A stretch of DNA of 12,950 nucleotides from Chlamydia trachomatis (GTDB taxonomy: Bacteria; Chlamydiota; Chlamydiia; Chlamydiales; 2-12-FULL-49-11): assembly GCA_945877885.1 (NCBI GenBank), contig CAMCSI010000022.1, positions 1-12,950 on the forward strand, written 5' to 3'. Below, piece after piece: positions 8,073-12,950 of this stretch. Made by a program: the position numbers and the translations under genes. Position 1 is the first letter of the stretch. Every line of letters starts with the position of its first letter. The notes under the pieces are model-generated. The model worked only from the letters and a program-made list of their open reading frames with translations. It ran no database searches and was not told the DNA's origin.

Positions 8073-8123
8073 CCACTCGCAAGCAGAGCTTGCTAAAGAA
8101 CACAAAGATCACAAAGAAATGCA
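8073..8123 (+). repeat. Left terminal inverted repeat of element A
   Basis: Contains CCACTCGC, the hairpin GCAAGC-AGA-GCTTGC (8079-8093), TAAAGAACACA and two CACAAAG units. Its inverted partner is 8620-8671. The two stems are identical, but the loops differ (AGA here; four bases in the partner), which suggests the hairpin itself is kept. Confidence 0.8.
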
Positions 8124-8558
8124 TCAAAATTTAAATCGACGTATTCCATCACGTAACATTTTTACATTAAAATTAATTAGTAATCCATATTTGCAATTCG
8201 ATAACCTTAAATAGGAGAGTATCTGTGCTTCGTGAATTGCAACTATTGCAGCCACAGACTTAATTTCAATAATTACCTGATTTTCAACTATTAAATCAGC
8301 TCGATAACCACAATCTAGCTTTACATCTTTATAAAACACACAAATTGGCTTTTGACTTTCCACTTTTAACTTTTGTAAACCAAGCTCATAGATCAAGCAA
8401 GCTTCATCAGTAGATTCCAACAGTCCAGGTCCAAGAAATCTATGTACACTAATTGCTGCGCCGATGATGATCCTTGTAATGTCAGTGTCCTTTTCTGTGA
8501 TTCTTGCCTTCTCTAGCAAGCTTTGATTATGAGTGGTTATAAAATTCATGAATAACAT
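8124..8558 (-). CDS. GxxExxY protein, PD-(D/E)XK nuclease-like
   Basis: A 144-aa member of the GxxExxY family, of the PD-(D/E)XK nuclease superfamily. Family hallmarks are IIIGAAISVHRFLGPGLLES (residues 30-49), CGYRADLIVENQVIIEIKSV (83-102, nuclease core D88...E98-x-K100), and LSYLRLSNCKYGLLINFNV (114-132). The name-giving motif reads G45-L-L-E48-S-T-D51: the usual final Tyr is Asp. The core catalytic residues are present, so activity is possible. Its biological role is not established to my knowledge. No Shine-Dalgarno precedes ATG 8558 (ATG 8549 is also possible). The N-terminus (TTHNQSLLEKARITEKD) is encoded by a diverged copy of the element's own terminal repeat. The gene sits on the same strand as the secretion genes but belongs to the inserted element. 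Confidence 0.9.
   Translation of the reverse strand: MLFMNFITTHNQSLLEKARITEKDTDITRIIIGAAISVHRFLGPGLLESTDEACLIYELGLQKLKVESQKPICVFYKDVKLDCGYRADLIVENQVIIEIKSVAAIVAIHEAQILSYLRLSNCKYGLLINFNVKMLRDGIRRFKF
8489..8537 (-). repeat. Internal diverged copy of the element A repeat, inside the gene
   Basis: Read on the minus strand it begins ACCACTC and contains AGCTTGCTAGAGAA and TCACAGAAAAGG. These line up with CCACTCGC, AGCTTGCTAAAGAA and TCACAAAGAA of the left end. It has the same orientation as the right end read on the minus strand, about 130 bases away, and is in frame within the GxxExxY gene (residues about 8-23). Confidence 0.65.
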
Positions 8559-8619
8559 TATACACTCTGCAAGATATTAAAGATCAAGTTTATTTTTTAT
8601 TAAGTTTTTGATATTTCCT

Positions 8620-8671
8620 TGCCTTTCTTTGTGAGCTCTGTGTTCTTTAGCAAGCTTTTGCTTGCGGGTGG
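8620..8671 (-). repeat. Right terminal inverted repeat of element A
   Basis: On the minus strand it reads CCACCCGC, then the hairpin GCAAGC-AAAA-GCTTGC, then TAAAGAACACAGAG and CACAAAG. It mirrors 8073-8123 and lies 61 bases upstream of the GxxExxY start. Confidence 0.8.
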
Positions 8672-8702
8672 TGGTAAAATTTTAGAAATAGCTTATCAAT
8701 AC

Positions 8703-8731
8703 TTGATAATTAACTGATAATTATGTATAGA
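8703..8731 (+). promoter_or_regulatory. Candidate promoter of the 86-aa membrane protein gene
   Basis: TTGATA (8703-8708, five of six consensus bases) is followed by 17 bases and TATAGA (8726-8731, four of six). The start codon at 8760 lies about 22 bases after the expected transcription start. The site begins 31 bases outside element A, so the gene appears to have its own promoter. Confidence 0.45.
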
Positions 8732-8759
8732 AAAGATAAAGATATAATTAATAATTTTT

Positions 8760-9020
8760 ATGAAGAAAGTACAGAAAAGTAAAAAGAAAAAGAATAAGTC
8801 AAAGGAAGATCCTAAATCACATATGCTTAAGGCAAACGAATTGGTTTTAATTGGGGTTGTTTTTGTAGGCCTTTGTGAGTTTGTTGTAAGACAATATGGC
8901 CTTACATGGCGCTATCTTCCCTATGCATTTGCTGTTTGGGCGGTGCTAATTTGTCGAGCGTTAACCGCAATTGCAAGACGTATTACAAAGAGTGCAAGCT
9001 ATTTCATCGATAACATATAA
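8760..9020 (+). CDS. Small lysine-rich membrane protein, unknown function
   Basis: I do not recognise this 86-aa protein. Its first 20 residues are strongly basic (MKKVQKSKKKKNKSKEDPKS). Two hydrophobic segments follow: LVLIGVVFVGLCEFVV (about 28-43) and LPYAFAVWAVLICRALTAIA (about 53-72). A positively charged stretch (RRITKSA) ends it. The basic ends predict both termini in the cytoplasm with a short hairpin in the inner membrane. There is no Shine-Dalgarno before ATG 8760, only A/T-rich sequence. A promoter candidate upstream and a palindromic terminator directly behind the stop make it a one-gene unit, opposite in direction to the secretion genes and lying between two repeat elements. It may be a passenger of the inserted island. 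The intact frame with regulatory sites on both sides supports a real gene. Confidence 0.7.
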   Translation: MKKVQKSKKKKNKSKEDPKSHMLKANELVLIGVVFVGLCEFVVRQYGLTWRYLPYAFAVWAVLICRALTAIARRITKSASYFIDNI

Positions 9021-9040
9021 GTCACCTTACGTAAGGTGAC
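9021..9040 (+). terminator. Perfect 20-bp palindrome acting as terminator
   Basis: GTCACCTTACGTAAGGTGAC starts at the base after the stop codon of the 86-aa gene and is followed by TTTGAATTT. It folds as GTCACCTT-ACGT-AAGGTGAC. Being symmetric, it could also stop transcription arriving from the kinase side. The T-run is short, so efficiency is uncertain. Confidence 0.7.
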
Positions 9041-9057
9041 TTTGAATTTGTAGATTA

Positions 9058-9108
9058 CCACCCGCTCGCTTTGCTCTCTAGAGAACACAGAGATCACAGA
9101 GAAAGAGA
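9058..9108 (+). repeat. Left terminal inverted repeat of element B
   Basis: Begins CCACCCGCTCGCTTTGCTCT, then the palindrome TCTCTAGAGA, then two ACAGAG units. It is the inverted counterpart of 9272-9324. Confidence 0.85.
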
Positions 9109-9271
9109 TTAAATCCCTTTGCAAAAAAGTCTAGTTTCTAGATTGGATATCTTGAGTAAGGAGATTAACTCATTAATTTTAAATGGTGTTGCGTAGACCT
9201 ATTTGTTATTTTCTATCTTTTTTTTAATCTCAAAACCTGTATTAACTAAATGAGATTCCGAAAAAGTCTAA

Positions 9272-9324
9272 TGTCTTTCTCTCTGTGTTCTCTGTGTTCT
9301 CTAGAGAGCAAAGCGAGCGGGTGG
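9272..9324 (-). repeat. Right terminal inverted repeat of element B
   Basis: Its reverse complement starts with the same 36 bases as the left end. The tandem unit then reads ACACAGAGA-ACACAGAGA rather than ACACAGAGA-TCACAGAG. Confidence 0.85.
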
Positions 9325-9368
9325 TGAACTATATTATTAACTTATTTTTAAAAAATTTGTTATAAGGG

Positions 9369-10940
9369 CTATAAATGATTGAGCACTAAAGTGAAATTTT
9401 GGGTAGAGCTGTTTTCTTCATTTTCTAAGGTGTGAAAGAGGGTGCGGGCTAAAGAGCCGCTTTGAGCAAACTTATTATCCATCAATGTTTTCATCACCTT
9501 GGATTCAACTTCCTTTTTTTCGGCGGCAGGGAGAGTTTTGTGCGAAAAAGAGTGGATAAAGCAGATATCTCCTGGACTAAAGGTGTCACTTGTTGGGTAA
9601 AAGACATTGTCCATCGTAGATCCAAGAGGGGGGGCTTTATTTAATAGCAGGCGGGGGGAGCCTCCTTTTGAGGGAAGGTGATAGATACTTTCTTCCATTG
9701 AGGTGATATGTTCGAGGGTATCTGTTTTTGGATTGATGTGTAAAAGGGTAGTTAGGGTGTTTTTATGCAACCGGTCGTGATAGAGGATTTCATTTAGTTT
9801 TGTCGCAAAACTATGTAGATGGAAGGGTTTACTCGACATAGAATGAAGGTAGGAGTATAGCATAGAGTGAGTTATGGCTCGGATATTAATAATAGGAAGA
9901 AACGAGGTGTCATTACTCTCCTTTGTGTTAGCCATAAGAATAAAATAGGTGCCATCTATTAGACGAAAAAACTCATAATAAATTCTAAAAGAGGTGATAT
10001 TACTGGAAATAGTGAGCCCTATTTCAAGATCCTCATACTTTGGAAGGGTTTCTGGAAGAAGTTCTTTTTGAAGGGTTGAAAAAGAAAAAGATTGATCAGT
10101 TTGTTCCACATCAGAGCGCAGGTAGGCAGAAATTTGTGTGATAAAATCTACGATATCTTCTGTTCTATGGTGATAATCAGGGTCAAGGGCTTTTTCAAGA
10201 ATTTTTCTCATTCCTGCATCGACTAAAGATAGGTTCACTTTGCCAAAAGAGAGTTTTCCAGTAAGCAGTTCATAGGTGATGATGGCAAGAGAGTAGATAT
10301 CTGTGTTGTAGCTAACGCTTAATGGATTGTTCTTCTGTTCAGGGCTCATGTAAGAGGGGGTGCCGATGATGGGGTTTTTAGCAAAGCCGGGGGTCGCTCG
10401 ATTGCTTTTTTTTAATTCAGCGATCCCAAAATCAATAAGTTTTACTAATCCGTCAGTGGTGATAATAATATTTTCAGGTTTTAAGTCCCGATGGATGATT
10501 TTATGGGAATGTAGATGCATTAGTGCATAGGAGACTTTGATGATAATTTCAAGGGATCGTTTTTTTGAAAAAGATCCATTTTCAATAAAGGTGGTGAGGG
10601 TAACTCCAGGAACATATTCCATAGCAATATACAACCCTTTTGCCCATTTTCCTGATTCATAGACGGTGATGATATTTTCATGAGATGCTTTTTTGATGAT
10701 TTCTGCCTCGAGCAAAAATCTATCGATCAGATCTTTGTTTTCAATAAGATTAGGCGCAAGGATTTTCACTGCGGCCAATCGGTCATGCTCTAAGTCATGA
10801 GCAAGGTACAAATAGCTCATAGAGCCTGTATGAAGGAGCGATTCAATTTTGTATTTGCCTATTTGTGAGATTTGAGGGGCAAAATTGGCTGCTTTAAACG
10901 TTGGAAGTGTATCCCTTCCTTGTAAATCTGATTTGGGCAT
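9369..10940 (-). CDS. pkn5: Pkn5-like Ser/Thr kinase fused to a degenerate PP2C (SpoIIE/RsbU-type) domain
   Basis: A 523-aa protein in the position of chlamydial pkn5. Residues 30-275 are a Hanks-type kinase: K59 in AAVKIL, E78 in the C-helix, H150-R-D-L-K-P-E-N157, D170-F-G172, S199-P-E, D214 and R259. All catalytic residues are present. The glycine loop is poor (LLHTGSMSYLYLA; only the middle Gly of GxGxxG remains), so ATP binding may be weak. Residues 290-523 align by eye with the RsbU/SpoIIE phosphatase fold: LQKELLPETLPKYEDLEIGL, then FRLIDGTYFIL, then APPLGSTMDNVFY and FSPGDICFIHS. The metal-binding Asp of GGD and GDxSGxG are replaced (SFRIYYE, MANTKES), as is TDG near the end (FSHK), so phosphatase activity is not expected. 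There is no signal peptide or membrane segment. Its ATG comes one base after the sctQ stop with no Shine-Dalgarno, implying coupled translation. The role as T3SS regulator or secreted effector is inference. Confidence 0.9.
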   Translation of the reverse strand: MPKSDLQGRDTLPTFKAANFAPQISQIGKYKIESLLHTGSMSYLYLAHDLEHDRLAAVKILAPNLIENKDLIDRFLLEAEIIKKASHENIITVYESGKWAKGLYIAMEYVPGVTLTTFIENGSFSKKRSLEIIIKVSYALMHLHSHKIIHRDLKPENIIITTDGLVKLIDFGIAELKKSNRATPGFAKNPIIGTPSYMSPEQKNNPLSVSYNTDIYSLAIITYELLTGKLSFGKVNLSLVDAGMRKILEKALDPDYHHRTEDIVDFITQISAYLRSDVEQTDQSFSFSTLQKELLPETLPKYEDLEIGLTISSNITSFRIYYEFFRLIDGTYFILMANTKESNDTSFLPIINIRAITHSMLYSYLHSMSSKPFHLHSFATKLNEILYHDRLHKNTLTTLLHINPKTDTLEHITSMEESIYHLPSKGGSPRLLLNKAPPLGSTMDNVFYPTSDTFSPGDICFIHSFSHKTLPAAEKKEVESKVMKTLMDNKFAQSGSLARTLFHTLENEENSSTQNFTLVLNHL

Positions 10941-10941
10941 G

Positions 10942-12225
10942 TTACATGTAAAGTTCTGTGACTTTTACTCCAATTGTATCACCCACTTCGATAATCTCTC
11001 CTGTACCAATAGATTTACCAGAGACCACTAAATTTACGTGTAAAGGGTTGATATTAACAGGAAGTTTGAATCCAGGGCTCATTTTTTTAAGCTCCTCTAA
11101 AGAGAGGGAAAATCTTGCAATTTCCATATGAACTGTTAACGGTACTTTGGAAAGATTAGTTTTTTCGGGCGAAAGCATAGGATTTTCAGAAACTTCGTCT
11201 TTTTCATCCTCATCCTCTTCTTCTGCTAAAGACTTTAACTCCTGTTTATTTTCTTCAAATGGAGCCTCTTCATCCATCGATTCTTCAGAGTAATCCTCTA
11301 GATCATCATCTTCGTAATCATCATCCATATCAAACTCATCATCATCATCATCATCATAAGGGGAGTCTGTCTCATCTTCGTTCATATTTTCCTCGTTATA
11401 AAAATAAAGGTAATCAAGCACTTTAATTCCATCTTTTGCAAGCTTTACTTGAAATAGGGGAGAGTTTCCAAGCAACATTTGAAACGATCCTTTTTTCTCA
11501 GATGGCTTGTAAAAGGTGTTATGTAGGATGATAAAGTCACCCTCTTCAATGGCTGTAAGTTCATTTTTTGGCAGCGTTACAGAACCTGTTCTGATAGAAA
11601 GGGGGATATTTACATCGGGGATGTTATGTAAATTTTCAAGCGTGGGCGGGATAAATGTAAAATGGTCGTTGATAGCTCTGTAAATTTTATTAGGAATTAA
11701 TAAACGGGCTAAAAAGGTACGATTTGCCAATGAAATTGTAATATCTAAGGAAAGGGCTGATAATTCATGAATGGATCCATCACCGATGGCTAAAGATAGC
11801 CCGTTATACATTTTCAGTTGCATGATGCTGTCGATAGCTTCTGTGATAAAATAAGTATATAGCCCTTTTATTGCTTCCTCATTTTCAATAAAGATAGTAG
11901 ATGGATCCTCATTTGGTTTTTCCATGGTAGAGATTAAACCCTTTATGGAATCAGTGCCCATCACAAAATAGATTTTTCCTTCAAGTGGATGAAGAGAAAA
12001 TGAGACAAAATTGGTTTTATTTCCCAGACCTTTGTAAAAGGCGTCGGCAGAAATAAAATCTTGTTTATCAACTGTAATGGAAAGATCCTCTCTGCCTAAA
12101 GAGGTATTCATGGAGGAAATAAAAGACTTCATTTTAAATGGGGGGATCGATCCTTTATCTGATAGCGATAAAGTTTCAAAAATTACCGGAGTGATTTTTT
12201 TAAGCCAGGTACTAGCTGTAGTCAT
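10942..12225 (-). CDS. sctQ: Type III secretion cytoplasmic-ring protein SctQ/CdsQ
   Basis: A 427-aa protein of the FliM/FliN (SpoA) superfamily, which builds the cytoplasmic sorting platform of the injectisome. A first SpoA-like region lies at about 205-272 (VNIPLSIRTGSVTLPKNELT ... SPLFQVKLAKDGIKVL). The canonical C-terminal SpoA domain is at 355-427 (KVPLTVHMEIARFSLSLEEL ... VNLVVSGKSIGTGEIIEVGD). Between them is a very acidic linker (about 278-345) with six consecutive Asp codons and a DDDYEDDDLEDY stretch. Met317 and Met350 are in-frame and could serve as internal starts for a separate SpoA fragment, as in other SctQ proteins, but neither has a good Shine-Dalgarno. The ATG at 12225 is preceded by GAGGGAG at eight bases' distance, inside the end of the upstream gene, and only three bases separate the two genes. 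Position before the kinase matches the chlamydial order. Confidence 0.92.
   Translation of the reverse strand: MTTASTWLKKITPVIFETLSLSDKGSIPPFKMKSFISSMNTSLGREDLSITVDKQDFISADAFYKGLGNKTNFVSFSLHPLEGKIYFVMGTDSIKGLISTMEKPNEDPSTIFIENEEAIKGLYTYFITEAIDSIMQLKMYNGLSLAIGDGSIHELSALSLDITISLANRTFLARLLIPNKIYRAINDHFTFIPPTLENLHNIPDVNIPLSIRTGSVTLPKNELTAIEEGDFIILHNTFYKPSEKKGSFQMLLGNSPLFQVKLAKDGIKVLDYLYFYNEENMNEDETDSPYDDDDDDEFDMDDDYEDDDLEDYSEESMDEEAPFEENKQELKSLAEEEDEDEKDEVSENPMLSPEKTNLSKVPLTVHMEIARFSLSLEELKKMSPGFKLPVNINPLHVNLVVSGKSIGTGEIIEVGDTIGVKVTELYM
11338..11355. repeat. Trinucleotide run encoding poly-Asp in sctQ
   Basis: Six ATC units in a row (GAT codons on the coding strand) encode D291-D296 of SctQ. Short perfect triplet runs can change length by slippage, which here would vary the acidic linker without breaking the frame. 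Confidence 0.6.
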
Positions 12226-12228
12226 ACA

Positions 12229-12810
12229 TTATGCTCCCTCTATCGAACCATACCAACTACGTTTAGATTTCTCAATGGATTTTTTTACTTTTTTTGACAT
12301 GAATCGATCTTTTTGCAGCAAACGGGGGGTGGCTATATGAAGAGTAATTGAGGGAATGGCTGATTTGATTTGACCCTCAAGGATATTTTGATGTTGCATG
12401 GAAAGCTGCATTAACCGCTCATTTCCAAGAAGGCGAACATGATAACTGTGGGGATTTGTATCGTATAATGTGATATGAATTTCCACGGTATCAAAGGCTT
12501 TTGTTTGTATTGTAAAAGATGTTTTGGTGATCCCATTTTCCTTTTGAAGGGATATTTCTTGAATAATAGGGGTAGATAGCTCCTTTAATCTTGCAAAGGA
12601 GGCTTCTACTTCATCAAAAAGGGTGATCTCTATTTTTTGCAGGGTGGGACAAAAGATAGAAGAGAGCTCATCTTCAGGTTTTTTTTTCCTCTTTTGATCA
12701 GGATCTACCTCCCTGATTTTGGGAAATTTTTTTTCACGTTTTAAACTATCTGCATCTTCAGAATAAGTTTTATTTAACAAAGGAGTTTTTTGTGTTATGC
12801 TAGATTCCAT
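12229..12810 (-). CDS. sctP: SctP/CdsP-like type III secretion protein
   Basis: A 193-aa protein directly upstream of sctQ, the place of CdsP in chlamydiae; SctP proteins set needle length and switch substrate class. Residues 1-55 are charged and probably disordered (SLKREKKFPKIREVDPDQKR). Residues about 60-165 form an alternating strand/helix region (TSFTIQTKAFDTVEIHITLY, SYHVRLLGNERLMQLSMQHQ) compatible with the C-terminal FliK/SctP-type domain, although no diagnostic motif is seen. The assignment therefore rests mainly on position and general shape. The basic tail (KKVKKSIEKSKRSW) is notable. The start is chosen at ATG 12810, 16 bases after the stop of an overlapping upstream frame. An in-frame ATG at 12888 would add 26 odd, Lys/Arg/Thr-rich residues and overlap that frame. 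Shine-Dalgarno signals are weak at both. Chlamydial CdsP is, as I recall, longer (about 280 aa). Confidence 0.7.
   Translation of the reverse strand: MESSITQKTPLLNKTYSEDADSLKREKKFPKIREVDPDQKRKKKPEDELSSIFCPTLQKIEITLFDEVEASFARLKELSTPIIQEISLQKENGITKTSFTIQTKAFDTVEIHITLYDTNPHSYHVRLLGNERLMQLSMQHQNILEGQIKSAIPSITLHIATPRLLQKDRFMSKKVKKSIEKSKRSWYGSIEGA
12234..12240 (-). promoter_or_regulatory. Ribosome binding site of sctQ
   Basis: GAGGGAG on the minus strand lies eight bases before ATG 12225 and inside the last codons of the SctP-like gene. It confirms the sctQ start and the tight operon packing. Confidence 0.7.
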
Positions 12811-12826
12811 AAGCCTGTAAGTATAA

Positions 12827-12950
12827 TTACTTCTGCTTTTTTTCACTATCGTTTTCTTCGTCTTTATCACCCTTGTCAGAGGCCCCATTTACTCGATTGA
12901 CATAGTTTTTTGACAGTTTTGGGGGCAAAACGTTGATCGAAAAGGGTAGT
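12827..12950 (-). CDS. C-terminal tail of the next upstream gene (cut by right edge)
   Basis: A minus-strand frame is open from the right edge to a TAA at 12827-12829. It gives about 40 residues: LPFSINVLPPKLSKNYVNRV, then NGASDKGDKDEENDSEKKQK. The hydrophilic, acid/lysine-rich ending looks like a natural disordered C-terminus. By chlamydial gene order the upstream gene should be SctO (CdsO), a charged helical stalk protein. The proline-rich part here does not resemble that family closely, so identity is left open. A second frame is also open for 24 codons in the same stretch (stop TGA at 12876-12878), which limits confidence. Confidence 0.45.
   Translation of the reverse strand, partial: LPFSINVLPPKLSKNYVNRVNGASDKGDKDEENDSEKKQK

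Larger units (their letters stand above)
8073..8671. mobile_element. Element A: GxxExxY element with terminal inverted repeats
   Basis: A 599-bp unit bounded by inverted repeats of about 50 bp (8073-8123 and 8620-8671) that enclose one gene. Both ends start CCAC(T/C)CGC, then carry a GCAAGC...GCTTGC hairpin, then TAAAGAACACA, then a CACAAAG-type motif. The left repeat ends exactly at the stop codon of the enclosed gene. No transposase and no clear target-site duplication were found. As I recall, GxxExxY genes in other phyla are likewise flanked by CACAGAG-type repeats; how they spread is unclear to me. Confidence 0.75.
9058..9324. mobile_element. Element B: 267-bp miniature inverted-repeat element
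   Basis: Inverted repeats at 9058-9108 and 9272-9324 match perfectly over their outer 36 bases and imperfectly for about 15 more. They share CCACCCGC, AGAACACAGAG and CACAGAG with element A but have a different 16-base stretch between (TCGCTTTGCTCTCTAG). The roughly 160-bp interior has no open reading frame of note. It retains short stretches resembling the element A gene (9223-9252 against 8260-8297), so it may be a deletion derivative. Together with the terminator it fills the gene-free stretch 9021-9368. Confidence 0.75.

Noticed and set aside
8066..8680. Target-site duplication around element A (TGACTA left, TGGTAAAA right) and around B
   Set aside because: The flanks share only one or two bases, too little to call. 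The ends themselves may extend a few bases outward, so no duplication can be assigned.
8073..9324. CRISPR array suggested by repeated CACAGAG/CACAAAG motifs
   Set aside because: The repeats are inverted pairs with unequal spacing and diverged sequence, not regularly spaced direct repeats, and no cas gene is present.
12077..12340. Plus-strand open frame of 87 codons
   Set aside because: It is antisense across the sctP-sctQ junction, lacks a Shine-Dalgarno and translates to a composition typical of antisense reading.
1..12950. tRNA, rRNA or riboswitch genes
   Set aside because: No cloverleaf-like segment, conserved rRNA stretch or known riboswitch core was seen in any intergenic region.

Overview
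The window is AT-rich, densely coded bacterial DNA. It looks like a member of the Chlamydiae, most likely an environmental (non-Chlamydiaceae) lineage. The main evidence is the minus-strand order SctP-like, SctQ, Ser/Thr kinase (Pkn5-like), then SctC secretin, which matches the chlamydial type III secretion cluster (cdsP-cdsQ-pkn5-cdsC). A SNF2-type helicase beside Der also fits, since both genes lie near each other in chlamydial genomes as I recall them. No database could be searched, so the species is not named.

Layout. Positions 1-1912 (+): the 3' end of a SNF2-family helicase and a complete der (engA) GTPase gene. Positions 1924-4046 (-): three genes downstream of the secretin. These are an exported helical-repeat/membrane protein, an exported YidD-like protein that lacks the family cysteines and overlaps it, and a 223-codon helical protein that is easily missed. 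That last gene has a perfect Shine-Dalgarno but ATA where the start codon should be. Positions 4076-7930 (-): a very large SctC/CdsC secretin with about ten tandem ring-building modules. Positions 8073-9324: an accessory island splitting the kinase-secretin junction. It holds a GxxExxY-type PD-(D/E)XK nuclease element with terminal inverted repeats (element A, 599 bp), an 86-codon membrane-protein gene with its own promoter and terminator candidates, and a 267-bp miniature element with related inverted repeats (element B). Positions 9369-12810 (-): the kinase, SctQ and SctP-like genes, tightly packed (1- and 3-base gaps). A charged C-terminal tail of one more gene runs off the right edge.

How the genes may work together: SctQ (cytoplasmic sorting platform), SctP-like (substrate switch/needle length) and SctC (outer-membrane ring) are parts of one injectisome. 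The kinase carries a C-terminal RsbU/SpoIIE-type phosphatase fold whose metal-binding aspartates look lost, which suggests a regulator or effector. The three exported or unknown proteins behind the secretin are candidates for envelope-assembly or accessory factors. The observations I rate highest are the hidden ATA-start gene, the repeat-derived start of the GxxExxY gene with its paired miniature element, the kinase-pseudophosphatase fusion, and the expanded secretin stalk.
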